Assembly (NCBI RefSeq): GCF_028583425.1
Contig: NC_072801.1
Span: 9,816,001 to 9,880,000, forward strand
DNA from: Eublepharis macularius
Taxonomy: Eukaryota > Chordata > Lepidosauria > Squamata > Eublepharidae
Reading direction: 5' to 3'
Length of the DNA: 64,000 bases
How positions within the stretch are numbered: position 1 is the first letter of the stretch; every line of letters begins with the position of its first letter. Position numbers and translations under genes: made by a program. This document shows, one piece after another, positions 1 to 11,147 of the stretch. The notes beneath the pieces were generated by a model. It was not told where the DNA came from. It did not search any database and saw nothing but the letters and a program-made list of their open reading frames with translations.

Positions 1-199
1 GGGTTCCCCCCTCACACACACTGGGAGAGTCAGGGGACCTGGCAGCCCTAAAACAGTGCTGGAAGCAAAACACAAGCTAGTTGACATAACCATGCGGAAC
101 CAGTTCAAGCTCAAGTTAGCCTTTACTGGCATGTAGCAACAATTCAAGCTATCCACTTACAAAAAAGAAAAACAAGGTTAAAAGAATACTACATTACAA

Positions 200-960
200 A
201 TACATAAATACATTCATCGCTTATTTCCGTGATATCCTTTGACGCAGCTTCGAAGCGGAATGGAGAAACTTTGGCCACCTTCTCGGTGACGTCAGGAAAG
301 GAATCGTTCAACAGTCTATAGACTTTGAGCGAGTCAGAGCAATCCATCATACTAGCTAAAACAGATTTTAAATATGTTTAACGTATACCAGAGTACAATT
401 GACAATGCAAAAGAACATGTGTAATTGACTCAATACATTTTTGTTCACATAAACAGCATCTAGCTGAATAGGCTATCCTGTTAAATCTGCCATATAGAAC
501 GGCCGAAGGCATAGCATTGCACCTGGCCAAAGAAAATGCTCTACGAAGTTGTGGCACCTGCAGGGAAGATAAATATGGAGCCATCCTCCCTACAGTGAGA
601 GGGACTTCAGAGCTCAGGGGAGAGCAGGTTTTAGTAGCCAGGCTATATAACTTCTGGCGCTCAGTATCTAGCAACCTACTCTTAATTTGATAAAATGTGG
701 CATTTGAGGTTAACATAGACAGTGAGTCCACAGATATACCCATGCCTTTCATTTTTTCCACGATATACGCTGACCAATTTGACACATTGGACTCTGAAAG
801 CATTTGATATATAAAGCTCCCAGGGTCAGAATCATAATGTAACCGTAGCCAGTATTTAAATGTCATAAGCCAGGCCCTCGTTTCCTTTAAATTAAACCAG
901 TTTCTAAGCAAATAACTGCATATGGAACACACTTTGGTAGGCCCGGGGTTTTTTGCAGAA
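200..960 (-). mobile_element. Non-LTR retrotransposon (LINE) 3' fragment, C-terminal end of the pol ORF
   Basis: On the minus strand an open frame of 184 codons (932 down to 378) reads like the extreme C-terminal part of a LINE polyprotein. It ends in a Cys/His cluster, CLCEQ followed by HVLLHC, of the CCHC kind found after the reverse transcriptase in several LINE clades. AT-rich sequence resembling a 3' UTR follows toward position 200. No RT catalytic motif is present, so this is a 5'-truncated dead copy. The clade is not assigned. It is not a host gene. Confidence 0.6.
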
Positions 961-1563
961 ATTTAGATTGGAGATGTTCAATGGCCACGACCCGCTCCGG
1001 GGACAGTGTCAGGTGGGGAGTTTGACCGGGGCGGGACACCTGTCAAACTATGCGTAACTATCCAGCAGGAGCATACTGACAACAATAGACAGTACACCGT
1101 CCTGCGGCCTTCTTTCAGTCCTGTGTCTTTCCAGCCCATCGCTCTGAACCAATTCTTTACAGCATCTTACTATCCTCTGTGTATGACAGCCCTCCTAAAC
1201 GATTCGGTTTTGCACCGTTTGCGGAAAGCCAGGTGAGTGGGGGCTCTCCTGAGCTCTTCAAGGGAAGCCGTTCCATAAGGTGGGGGTCACTAAAGGGGAG
1301 GGGCATGTGGAGCGGAGGCAGCTGTTGAGTGGCCTATGGGCAGGGTCTCGCTGCACACCTTTCCCAAGCTGCTTCCCCCTCAGTGGGGTCTTAATCATCC
1401 ATTTGTCTCACATAACCTTTGAATCCTTCCTGCTGGCAAGATTTAGACTGTAAGCTCTGTGGGGCAAAAAATCTAACTTTTTGTTTGTTTTGTTTTGTGT
1501 AGAGTGGCATGCTAAGTCAGGGGCAGGCAGTAAAGACTTCCTGAAGAGTCCCTCCTTTGAATG
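961..1563. other. Unannotated spacer
   Basis: No convincing gene or repeat was recognised here. Short open frames have no supporting motif or splice context. Confidence 0.5.
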
Positions 1564-1836
1564 CAAAAGAGTAAAGAGTCCAGTAGCACCTTTAAGACTA
1601 ACCAACTTTATTGTAGCATAAGCTTTCGAGAACCACAGCTCTCTTTGTCAGATGCATCAATAGATCTGACATAGAGAGCTGTGGTTCTCGAAAGCTTATG
1701 CTACAATAAAGTTGTATGTGATGAAGAGAACTGTGGTTCTTGAAAGCTTATTCTACAATAAAGTTGGTTAGTTTTAAAGGTACTACTGGGATCTTTACTG
1801 TTTTGCAACTACAGACTAACACGGCTAACTCCTCTG
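1564..1836. repeat. Palindromic interspersed repeat, family D (GTAGCACCTTTAAGAC)
   Basis: The left arm carries AGTAGCACCTTTAAGACTAA and the right arm its inverse. Both continue through AGCTTTCGAGAACC to a central turn near 1655. The right end runs into GACTAACACGGCTAACTCC, the usual outer end of this family. At least nine copies occur in the window, near 1.6, 6.9, 15.5, 16.0, 23.7, 32.7, 33.3, 39.9 and 48.4-49.4 kb. Here the right arm is partly duplicated. The class is uncertain; see the finding on ribozyme-like cores. Confidence 0.85.
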
Positions 1837-2447
1837 GTTCTTTGAATGGTTGCGCACATGTGCACGTGCATGCGCACGCGGAAGTGCACACAGTTTCCTC
1901 CGCTTCCCCTCCTGTCTCCTGGAGGGCCTAGGCTGGCAACTCCTTCAAGATTTTGTGCTTCTTCAAGTGCTGCTTGAGGAAGGCAAAGGGGCTCAGCTAC
2001 ATCCCAGGGGCCTCTCGGCAGCCTCCCCAGGGGAGGAAGAGAATGGGTAGTGGAAGAGGGGGACAGAAACCTGATTCTTCTCCAGCAGATAAGGGGTTAA
2101 GTCTCCCACTCCACTGGAGCTGTCAGGGAGGTGGTGATGGCAGATGTAGGGCAAAAAGGTGTCAGAACCGCTTCTCCAAAGAAAAACCTGCTTTCCTGCA
2201 CCCTCCCCAATCACTCCCCTCTTGACACCTTTCAGCCTCTCCCTTCAGCTGAAGGTAAACACTGAAGGGCTTGATAATATGCATTCCCGCCCCCAGCTCC
2301 TTCCTGCCAGGATGTGACCCAGGGAGGAGGCGCCAAAGCTCTGTGGCAGATCAGAGGAGGTTGCTTGGGATAGAGCAGCTGCTCGGGAGAAGCATAAACT
2401 TTTTTTTAAAAAAATTAATTACTGTACCTCAGAGGGTAAGGGGGGGC

Positions 2448-2605
2448 ATAGTTAGTGCTGAGCTTGGATCCCAGAGGCCTGGGTTCAGACCCTTCCCCTT
2501 TCATGCACTTCACCAGGTGACTTTGGCCCAGTCATGCTCTCTCAGCCTCACCTACCTCACAGGGTTGTTGAGAAGATAAAGTGGAGGGAGAACCATGGGC
2601 GCCTT
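2448..2605 (+). mobile_element. tRNA-derived squamate-type SINE, partial
   Basis: It holds the box-B-like GGTTCAGACCC, the CTCAGCCTCACCTACCTCACAGGGTTGTTG block and the GATAAAGTGGAGG block, in the order typical of squamate tRNA SINEs. The 5' head and 3' tail are incomplete. Related copies lie near 17.6, 22.6, 27.3, 27.4, 32.1, 39.6, 41.7, 47.2, 48.9 and 57.4 kb. Confidence 0.7.
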
Positions 2606-2689
2606 AGTGGAAGAGCTGGATAAAAACACAGTCATCAGATACAGAGATAATTGTGGGGTTGTGCATAATATGTACCGGTTTGTTTTATA

Positions 2690-2945
2690 TTTGTTGGGTG
2701 TTGGTGTTAGAGAGTGCCCTCAAGTCATAGCTGACTTATGGTGAGTCGGCCCTGGTGGGGCTTTCATGGCAAGAGACTAACAGAGGGGGTTTGCCATGGC
2801 CTGCCTCTGCAGCCCTGGTCTTCGTTGGAGGTCTGCCATCCATTTACTAACCTAGGCCGACCCTATTAGCTTCTGAGATCTGACCAGATCAGGCTCACCT
2901 GGGCTAGCCAGGTCAGGGCATGTTAGCTGGTTAATGAGACAGTAT
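2690..2945 (-). mobile_element. 5S-rRNA-derived SINE
   Basis: On the minus strand the head (2852-2903) resembles the internal promoter region of 5S rRNA, including GATCTCAGAAGCTAA with one change. The body includes a block around GAGGCAGGCCATGGCAAA and a 3' end with CTTGAGGGCACTC. A cleaner + strand copy is at 36281-36497. It is a retroposon, not a functional 5S gene. Confidence 0.75.
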
Positions 2946-3499
2946 GGCTCATTTGGTTCATTCACTAAAATCTGGAGGGGAAATGTAGTTATTGTAATTA
3001 AAACAGGGGCCCGGGGAGGGGGGTAGAGAGAGGTTTAAAAGCTGTTTTTCTGTGTTAATTGAAATAACCCCAAATGTCTTCCAAGGTGATCCTGGTCCCC
3101 TTCAGTTCACAGCAAGAAGCTGAAGAAACACAAACTTTCGCTTCTACTCCTCCTTGCTCCTTACTACTGTGGAAGGTGTAAGCTGCAACAAAGACTCACA
3201 ACCACATTTAAAGAAGGCTCTTTATACTACACTCAGGGAACAAACCGTGGGGAGGGGAGAGCTGTTTGTTTTCATGCCTGCCTTGTGAATGTCAAGAGGT
3301 GTTTGGCTGGCCAAATGGAGGGACACATCCGTGTCTCTACCCTCTCTGAAGAGTTAGCCTCCATCTCTGAACCACCGAGAGCAGATGGAGACCGAGGCGT
3401 GGCCCTCTCCCATCTGCCTGCTCTCAGTAGCCACGGGGCCCTCCAGCTGTTTGTCTTCAAGCCTGGCACCCTTGTCTCATATACGACAGGGTGCTGTAG

Positions 3500-3705
3500 T
3501 CCAGTAGGCCAATGGTCTGTAAGGTTACAACTGATCTCCAGACCACAAAGATAAGTTCCCCGGAGAAAACGGCTGCTGTGGATTGATAGACTCTGTGGCA
3601 TTATATGCCCTTGAGGTCCCTCCCACCTCCAACCCCTGCATGTCTCAGGCTCACGCCTAAATCTCCAGGTACTTCCCAATCCAGAGTTGGCAGCTCCTGG
3701 CAACT
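3500..3705 (+). repeat. TAGGGTTGCCA-type repeat (family E), 5'-truncated
   Basis: It shares with the other family E copies the blocks ACAACTGATCTCCAGACC, GGAGAAAACGGCTGCT, CTCTGTGGCATTATA and the end AGAGTTGGCAGCTCC. The left terminus is missing or diverged. Family E has eight copies in the window with imperfect inverted ends. It looks like a non-autonomous DNA element, but its superfamily is not assigned. Confidence 0.7.
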
Positions 3706-4438
3706 TTTTTACCTTTTGAGGGCCAAATGGGTTTCCATGAGGCTAATGCAGATCCTGGGGCTGCGATTTGCTCCACATCTGGCCTAAGCTGTTGCTGTTT
3801 TATTGTGTCATTCTAAAAATCTATTTTAATTATATAGATATATGTATTGTTAGTGTGTCATCATGTTTAGAATTGTGTTTTTTTCTTATTCTCTATGTTT
3901 ATTATTTATTATGTTATGGTGTATAGTTTATAGTTTAAATAAAGAAAAAAAAATAAAAATCTATTTTAAGCAAAGATAATAACCACACAACTGGAGAAGG
4001 GGAAGGTAATTGGGGGAGGATGATATAGAAGAAAGGGAATATGAGTTTTTTTAAAAAATTAAAAAACACACACCCCCGAGCAAGGGAGAATGAGAAAACA
4101 AGAGAGGGAGAGATTGGTGGGAAACCAAATGGATATGATTATGAGTTTGGCCTAGGTCTGCCTGTTTATGCTAAAATATCTTTTGTCCTAGGTTGTGATT
4201 GTGAACAATAACAGGCTTCTTTGGAGACCATGGTGATGAAAATGCTTCTTCGTATTTATTCCAGATGGAAAGGTGAATATCCTACTTGGTTCTGTGGCTG
4301 CACATGAATTTCTCAGGAACAGCAGGACATGTGGGGCTGCCAACCTCCAGGTGGGGGCTGGAGATTGCCCAGAAAGACAACTGATGCCCACACTATAGAG
4401 ATCAGTTCCATGGGAGAAAAGAGCTGATTTGGTGGGTG

Positions 4439-4649
4439 GATGTATTGTCGAAGGCTTTCACGGCCGGAGAACGATGGTTGTTGTGGGTTTTCCGGGCTGT
4501 ATTGCCGTGGTCTTGGCATTGTAGTTCCTGACGTTTCTCTGTCTTTTGGTGCTACACCTCTGAAGATGCCAGCCACAGCTGCTGGCGAAACGTCAGGAAC
4601 TACAATGCCAAGACCACGGCAATACAGCCCGGAAAACCCACAACAACCA
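4439..4649 (+). mobile_element. Penelope-like terminal repeat fragment, palindromic, with 10-bp target duplication
   Basis: The insert starts GATGTATTGTCGAAGGC. It contains long inverted arms: one runs through GGTCTTGGCATTGTAG and GTTCCTGACGTTTC, and the other is the reverse, from GAAACGTCAGGAAC on. TTGGTGGGTG flanks it exactly at 4429-4438 and 4650-4659. From memory the arms match terminal sequences of Penelope-like retroelements in lower vertebrates; this was not searched. A hammerhead-like core lies between the arms. Confidence 0.65.
4557..4597 (+). ncRNA. Candidate hammerhead ribozyme core
   Basis: In order are CTGAAGA (4560-4566), a hairpin GCCAGC/GCTGGC with a short loop (4568-4586), GAAA (4587-4590) and CGTC ending at 4594. 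This fits the hammerhead consensus CUGANGA, helix II, GAAA, and a GUC cleavage triplet. Helix III would be a single C-G pair. Helix I is only CCT/AGG beside the core. Minimal hammerheads with a tiny helix III are known from Penelope-like elements, which fits the host element. Activity is inferred, not shown. Confidence 0.5.
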
Positions 4650-5049
4650 TTGGTGGGTGAACTTTGTGGCATTCTGTTCCAAAGAAGTGTCTCTCCTGCA
4701 AAAAAAAAAGCCTTCCATAGGCCTCACCCCCCAAACTCCAGGATTTCCCAGCCTGAAGTTGGCAACTCTAGGGAGCAGGCATCTCCTTGGCTTCATTTTG
4801 GAGCACATGAGGGCCCTCTAGATGGCTTCTAGATCCAGGAGGGGGGAAAGACAGGTGCCCAAATTGTGTCTTTCTTTTTTCCTCCTGGGGCTTAAAAGAA
4901 GCCAGAGGTGGGCTGGGCACTCTTGATCAGGAATAGAGGGCCTGGGGGGAAGGTGATCTATACCATGACCTCCATCAACGTCACCCGCCCATGCCTGCTT
5001 CTTGCAGCTAAAATACATACCTGGAGTTCCAGTCTTGGGGTGTTGGTGT

Positions 5050-5918
5050 TGCGGACAGTTTGGACATAAGGCATCATCAGGGCCCAGCTCTGGAAGAGAC
5101 ATTTAAGCAAGTTGTGTTGCCCACATGCAGTTCAAGAAAGGTCCCTCCTCTTACTTTGTGGACATTTTAAGAGTTTATCATTGTTGGCTCTGACCAGCAA
5201 GTCCAAACTGCGACCCCCTGCAGGCCAGTTTGGCCCCCAAGCTGCTCTTAAAAGCAGATCCAGGGAAAGAAATGGCCATCTTTTTGCGGCTGGAGATATG
5301 TGCAGTCGGAACCGGGAACTTCGGGGAACAGAGATGATAGCAATGCAGGAAGGAGCTAAAGGAAGTCCCCCCCTGTCCAGCCTGCCGCTGCCTGTTGCTG
5401 CTTCTCTAAGCTGGCAGGCCTCCCCCCCCCCGCCCCCGCCCCTTCCCTGTCTGCCAAAAGCGGTTTTGACTTCAGGCTGTGAGTCCCCCCACCTCATCCC
5501 CTCCCTCTCTTCTCCGCTTTCTCTCTCCTCCCCTCGTCTCCTCTTTCCCCACAAGGAAGGGACAGGCAAGCCAGTTCAGCCAATGTGATCCCAGCACACG
5601 CTTAGCTGGAAGGGGGCTGGGGGGTTTCTTGTTTGGGGGGAGTGGAGGAAGAGAAGCCAGGCTCTTTCCTCCTCTGTTCTCCTTTGCAGGCAGAAGTGCA
5701 GGAGGTGAGGGTGTTTGCTGCTGTGACTTTCAAGGGGGGGGGGATAAAACTTTTGCTTTGCTCCTTTGTTCATTTTCTGATTCCAGGCCACCCCTCACTC
5801 CTGTTCTTTCTTTCTACAAAAGCAGTTGGAGAGCCAGAGAGAGGGAACCAAATCTGGCACCCCTGGGATAAGACACCCACCCTCCCTGGTCCCTACGGGC
5901 AGTGCCCCCCAAGCCAAG
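5050..5918 (+). promoter_or_regulatory. Possible promoter and 5' UTR of the septin gene
   Basis: This stretch precedes the first coding exon. It is C/T-rich around 5400-5560 and moderately GC-rich. A TATA-like GGGATAAAACTTTT lies near 5740-5754, about 175 bases before the start codon. No true CpG island is obvious. A TTCTTTCTACAAAAGCAG stretch just before 5826 could instead be an acceptor for a 5' UTR exon spliced from further upstream. Several long open frames here are in opposite strands and look like chance. Confidence 0.25.
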
Positions 5919-5973
5919 ATGTCCCAGCTGTCAGTCAAGGAACATCTGGATGGGATTCTCTCTGACTTTGAAG
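5919..5973 (+). CDS. SEPTIN12: Septin (SEPTIN12-like), coding exon 1
   Basis: The exon encodes MSQLSVKEHLDGILSDFE and ends with one base of a split codon before the donor GGTAAGCA (phase 1). The peptide closely resembles the start of the SEPTIN9 isoform beginning MSDPAVNAQLDGIISDFE, which is followed there by ALKRSFE. Joining this exon to 25153 gives exactly SDFE then ALKRSFE. The ATG has A at -3, a fair Kozak context. In SEPTIN9 alternative first exons all join before ALKRSFE, so further first exons could hide in the 19-kb intron that follows. Confidence rests on the homology and the perfect phase. Confidence 0.87.
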
Positions 5974-6571
5974 GTAAGCAAATGGGGATTGGGCTTTTAG
6001 GGCAAAATTTGTGTCTGGTTTCCCCCAAATGAATTGGGTCACTCTGTATGATGCACCCAGTGCCTAGCAAAATGGGACTGGGCTCAGCGGCAGAGAGGAA
6101 GGGGGGGCTTTGACAAGAAGGAGAGGCAGCCTGGGATCAGAGAAATCAATGAACGTCTGACACTGGAGCCCGTGTGTTCGACTGTGCCTCAGTTGTCCTT
6201 AAGGCGGAGCACAAGGCTACAGACTGGTAGATCTGCGTGCTTAATTTCTAAACCATGAGGAATGTGGGGGACTTTTGCATAGAAAGTCACATCAAGAGTT
6301 CTGTATGGGATATGATTCTGTGGGTGTGGAAAGTCTGGTACTGGGCATTGAATTCAACTTCCTATGAAGTGGCACTTTCTTAAAGGGCCAGTTTCTAGTC
6401 CTCAGGAATGTGCCCAGATATAGCTAAAAGTCTGTGTTGAATCTTGATGGATATTTGAATAAGCTTTCTAATAGCTGGGGGAGGAACTGCAGTGCCCCAA
6501 ATTATCCCTCCACCAGCTAGCAAAATCAGCATAAGTTATACAAAGCAGTAAATCCAGAGGAGTTCGCCATG

Positions 6572-6574
6572 TTT

Positions 6575-6665
<91 letters not shown>

Positions 6666-6668
6666 TTT
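6572..6668. repeat. (ATTT)n microsatellite
   Basis: About 24 uninterrupted ATTT units. It abuts the repeat at 6669, whose poly-tail was probably its seed. Confidence 0.98.
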
Positions 6669-6895
6669 GCGTCGTTTATAGTCCGCCTTTCTCACTAAGA
6701 CTCAAGGCAGGTTACACAGTATGAGGTTAATACAATCCGTATCAAGTACATTTCAATGCAATACCATAAGGTAAACGGATATAAGTTTAAAAGATATAGC
6801 ATTAGCAAGGATCCAACACAGAGTAGAAAAAATACTGGAGCAAAACATAATCAGTTCTAGGACTAACGTTAGACTAACGTTAGGACTAACGTTAG
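6669..6895 (-). repeat. Interspersed repeat shared with 36995-37170
   Basis: The two copies share GTTACACAGT, CTCACTRAGACTCAAGGC, the block TACAATCCGTATCAAG or its variant, and AGCATTAGCA followed by GATCCA or AATCCA. Both are preceded by T/A-rich tails, so the element probably reads on the minus strand as a retroposon. The family name is unknown. A short echo, ACTAACGTTA repeated, lies at 6860-6900. Confidence 0.7.
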
Positions 6896-6899
6896 TCGT

Positions 6900-7060
6900 T
6901 AGTCTGCAGTTGCAAAATAATAAAGAGTCCAGTAGCACCTTTAAGACTAACCAACTTTTATTGTAGCATACAATGCCTCTGACAAAGAGAGCTGTGGTTC
7001 TCGAAAGCTTATGCTACAATAAAGTTGGTTAGTCTTAAAGGTGCTACTGGACTCTACTAC
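6900..7060. repeat. Palindromic repeat, family D
   Basis: Left arm GAGTCCAGTAGCACC through AAAGCTTATGC, then the inverse arm to GGTGCTACTGGACTC. The centre reads CTCTGACAAAGAGAGC, a degenerate form of the hammerhead-like core seen in better copies. Confidence 0.85.
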
Positions 7061-7363
7061 TACAAAGCAGTAAAATGTTCAGAATGAAGGACGTTCGTGC
7101 CAAGGCGCTCCGTTTGCAGGATGGAGTTTAGCTTTTCTTGGTGCTGAGTTTGGGTTGCCAGGATTTTAGTAATGTATTGTTAATGGATGGTGCGTCTACA
7201 CCTCTAAAGCCTTTTGCCTTGTGGTTGCTCTATAACTTGGGACCACACGTGTCGCTGGAGTTCTGTGAACTGAAGCCCTAAAAACAGTTGCCACGAGGGA
7301 GCCCTGATACAGATACGTGCTGGGGAGGAGAAGTTGAGGGGAGGTGCCCTTTCCTCCTTAGAA

Positions 7364-7364
<1 letters not shown>

Positions 7365-7408
<44 letters not shown>

Positions 7409-7428
7409 TGTGTGTGCACACACACACA
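7365..7428. repeat. (CA)n-(TG)n-(CA)n microsatellite
   Basis: About 20 AC units switch to a short GT run (7406-7416) and back to CA. The CA/TG switch makes a self-complementary core that could extrude or adopt a left-handed form. Confidence 0.97.
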
Positions 7429-8637
7429 GAGCTGCTGGTAGTTCCAATAGTGAAAAAAGACACTACCCATACAAAGTCTGTCCTTTTTTTTTCTCTACAG
7501 AGCTTAAAGGAACCCTAGGGAGGCTTCTTGGGAAAGAGCGGAGACTCTGCTATCGATTTTAGTTGCAAAAAGCAGGCACAGGCAATACAGATGAGGCCCC
7601 CAATCATTAGGATTTTTCTTTAAAAGTCCACCCCCCCATGCCATTTCTTTGATAAAAAGTGCCCCAGAGATGTGAGGGGTGGGGAGAGACAAACACAGTT
7701 TGGGGGCCTGTCTTTTTTCTCCCCTGGTACTAAAAGCCACCTAGGGCGTGGGCCTTTCCGATCATGGAAACCACACAGACAAGCAGGGCGAAGGTCCTAT
7801 CACCTCCTCCCATTACCATGTTTTAGCATCAAATAAGCCTCCTGGAGTTTCAGGCAGCTGTAGGTTGGCCCTTAAATTGTAAACTCCTTGGAGCAGTGGG
7901 CTGTTGTGGTTGTAAAATACCATTGCTGTTAAAAATATGGGAGGGGAGCAATGCATTCTGCACATAACCAGAGGCACTCTCATACTTTATTATTAGTTAG
8001 CCTAATCCATGGCTGATATGGGGTTGGATCCCATGGGTGAGTCCTGCTCTGCCAGTGCATCTGAGGCTGCTGTGGGAAAGCACCACGCTTAGCAGAACAC
8101 CTTCGCAGGATCCAGCCCTTTGAAGATAGGTTCCAGGGGCTAATCTCATGTCAACTCTGTCTCAGATTAGATCACTGCTTTTATCTCCCGTGGAACTCTT
8201 TGGGTGTGGCCACTGCAAAGGGGGCTCAGATCTTCCACCCTGCTGTGTGCTTATAGCAGCGAGGTGCGTAAATGCAAGAGAGTGTTTCTACTGTATCTGT
8301 ACGGCTCTGTGTACTTTAATCTGTTTGTGTAAGGGGGGGCATCTTTTGATATGCCAAGGGCTCTTTGAATGTGTACTTTTCAAGGTGGAATTTGAGGTGG
8401 CAACTGGTTTAAAATGACCACAAGATGACATCCCCCCCCCCTTCTGCTTACTTTCACCATTCCTAAAAATGTATATAATCCCCTCTCTCTTGGCTCCAAT
8501 GAGCTCTGGAGAATCAAACTGCAGAAGTATTGCCACCCACCCTGCCAAAATGACATCTTCAGCACAAATTAACAGGGCACAAACCACTCTAAATTTCTCC
8601 CACAAGAATCATGTTAAGATTCCTTAGTTGTAGAAAA

Positions 8638-8790
8638 CGAGCATCTCAAGGCAAATGCTAGGCTAAAATATCTCCCTCGGACAGGCTAGTTTCTCATGCA
8701 CGGAGCGTTTGTAGTTCTGTCCATTCACAAACTCCCTACACATGGAAGTTGAGTCATGGAGAAATAGATTTGCCTAGCTTTTCTCCTGAG
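8638..8790. repeat. Palindromic element, unnamed
   Basis: GAGCATCTCAAGGCAAAT with GCTAGGC on the left is mirrored by GCCTAGCTTTTCTCC and GAGATGCTC on the right, about 100 bases apart. Only one copy was seen in the window. Confidence 0.55.
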
Positions 8791-8913
8791 ATGCTCATTC
8801 TCTACATGCAAGCCATCTTCTCCATTGGGGAAGATTCCAACATGCAACCTCCCTGCCTGCACTCTGAAAAGGCAAACCTATGGAGCTTTCACAGAGCCTT
8901 TGGCTGGACTCTG

Positions 8914-9339
8914 AGAGTCTCTCTACATGAAACATCTTACACAGGGATGCTCAAGTGTAGGGAGACACAATGTTAGCCTGGAAGTGTAGTTTTAAAAAGA
9001 CAGAGCTGGGGGAGATCGCTCCTCAGAGGGTTTATTAATTTCATCTTCGTTTCCATAAGGCTCTGTCAATTTCACCTCTCTATACAAGGGTAGTTTAAAA
9101 AGACAGAGATGGAGATTGCTCCTAGAGGGTTTGTTAATTTCATCTTCGCCTCTAGAGGGGGAGGTGAAATTGACAGAGCCTCCAGGGAGGCAAAGATTAA
9201 ATTAACAAACCCTCTGAGGAGCAATCTCCTCTGTCTCTGTCTGTTTAAACTACCCTCATGTAGAGAAGTGAAATTGACAGAGCCATATGCTTCCCAGTTA
9301 TGCATCTCCATATCAGATGTCTCGTGCAGAGAGACTCTG
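8914..9339. repeat. MITE family C (GAGTCTCTCTACAC ends), full copy
   Basis: Both ends carry AGAGTCTCTCT followed by a variant of ACATGAGACATCTTAC in inverted orientation. Inside, GAGGGTTTGTTAATTTCATC and its inverse form long arms. The left arm is partly duplicated. Other copies are at 43986-44292 and, lacking the right arm, 34355-34596. Confidence 0.8.
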
Positions 9340-9369
9340 AGCCAACATCTCACCAGCCCATCATTGGTT

Positions 9370-9586
9370 AAGATTGCCAGCCTCCAGGCGGGACCTGGCT
9401 ATCTCCTGGCATTAAAGCTCATCTCCAGGCAACAGGCATCAGCTCCCCTGGAGAAAATGGCTGCTTTGGAAGATGGAATCTATGGCATTATACCCCGCTG
9501 AACTCCTTCCGCTCTCCAAACCCTGCCCTCCCCAGGCTCCACTCTCACATTTCCAGGAATTTCCTAACCTGGAGTTGGCAAGCCTA
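9370..9586 (+). repeat. Family E repeat, near full length
   Basis: It starts AGATTGCCAGCCTCCAGG, passes GGAGAAAATGGCTGCTTTGG and GGCATTATACCCC, and ends GGAGTTGGCAAGCCTA, the inverse of the start. Confidence 0.85.
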
Positions 9587-10011
9587 TCATAGGTCCCTCC
9601 CTCATTTGATGAAGGGCAACCAGCACTCTTGCTGCAAGTCCGGGGGGGGGGGGGGGCAAGAAGTCTGTGGTGCGAAAGTGAACAAACGCCTCTGCCCAGA
9701 GGTCTGGCAGGAAGCCCCACTGGAACTTGGGGTGCTTTATTTCTTCCTTACCTGTTCAGTATCCTTACTCAGGCAAAACCAGCCCGCAAAGGAACTCGAG
9801 GGCATTCTTTAGCATGCATGTACATATGTGTGTGTGTGTGGAGGGTGGGGTGGCCTGGCTGCTTCCTGTTCTCCCTCTGATAGGTCCATTGATGAAAATT
9901 GGAAAGCAGAGACATGATGGAAGAAATAGTCAGGTGTAGCTGAGTTCCCCCACGGCTTTCAAGGAGGAGTGGAGACATTCACAGTAGGCTGTTATAAGAA
10001 ACTAGCAACAA

Positions 10012-10390
10012 AGCCAGTTGTGGGGAAAGATATAACGGGCTCTAGAAAGGGGGGGGCTGGCAGGCGGGCATTCCCTCCTCCTCCGTCACTGACCCCGGCT
10101 GGGTGAAGGCTGGGGGGGCGGGGATGGTGACCTCCTCTGCACCTGATCCCGACTGCGTGAAGGGGGACAGGCATTGCCACCTGCTCTGCACCTGATCCTG
10201 GCTGGGTGAAGGAGGGGTGGGCATTGCCACCTTCTCCGCTCCTGATCCCAGCCTAGGCTTCCCACCGTGGCACGCTCTCTGGAGGTCCGGTTGCCTCATC
10301 TGGGCTTCCCTTCACAGCAGTGCCCTCTGGTGGTGCACCAGAGTAGGAAGTGAGTTGTCTTGAATACGTTTAGCCTTTTATATAGTAGGA
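10012..10390 (-). mobile_element. Non-autonomous Helitron
   Basis: On the minus strand it begins TCCTACTATATAAAAGGCTA (at 10390) and ends GCTAG (10012). It has a hairpin of GAGCCCGTT type shortly before the end. The flanking bases are A and T, the classical Helitron insertion dinucleotide. A second copy with the same ends is at 35792-36209. There is no Rep/helicase coding sequence. Confidence 0.85.
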
Positions 10391-11147
10391 TAATAGAACA
10401 TCCAGGTTCAGAGTAGTGTACCTTTGAATACCAGCTGCTTGGGGGGGGCGGGACAGCTGGGGGAGGTTCGTGTCTTCATGCCCAGCTTTACAGCTTCCTG
10501 GAGGTACCGGGGTCCCTGCTGGGGAGCGGGGAACAGGGCAAGATTTTGTGTTCTGCCTGTATTCTCAGATGCTCCTGTGCTCTCTAGCAGCAGAAAAGGC
10601 AAAGGGGTTGCAGAAAGAGGAGAGGGAGTGGGAAAGAGGTGGCTTGGCAGCGGCCCACTTGGGAGAGCAGCTGTTGGGACACACTGGACTTAAATTCAGG
10701 TAATTTCACCAGCCTCACCGTAGCATTAAAGTATGGTTGTATCTGGAAGAGGCTGCAAGAGAAAATGGAGGCAGCCAGGGTTGGGGGCGGAGGGCCTACA
10801 ATCGCCAGCTTGTCTCTGTTAAGACAGGAAAGGGGGAGAGAGAGGGAGAAGGGGGGGGGAGCTTTCAATTACCAGCTGTTGCTGTGGCAGGATCTCCACT
10901 TCAGCATTTCACAGATTGTAATTAAGGAAAGTTTTGGAGCAAGGAGAGAGAGAGAGAGAGACATGCTGGCGGAGAGTGTCTTGCCGGCAGGATTGAGACT
11001 GTGCTTGGATTACCAGGGAATGCCCAGTCCAGCAAAGTTCCAAGGACTGTGACGGTGTGGGGTGGGGGCTAGACCCGCTGCAGGCATTGTCAGTGGAATG
11101 CTTCAAGAAGGGGGTTGCAGAGATTTCCATGAGGATTCCCCCATGAC

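Larger units (their letters stand above)
4332..4770 (+). repeat. Family E repeat split by a Penelope-like insertion
   Basis: The left half (GCTGCCAACCTCCAGGTGGG) and right half (AACTTTGTGGCATTCTG through GTTGGCAACTCTA) are parts of one family E copy. They are separated by the 211-bp insertion at 4439-4649. Removing the insert and one copy of the target duplication restores the expected order of family E blocks. Confidence 0.8.

Noticed and set aside
378-932. A host gene on the minus strand upstream of septin
   Set aside because: The 184-codon frame reads like the C-terminus of a LINE polyprotein with a terminal CCHC cluster.
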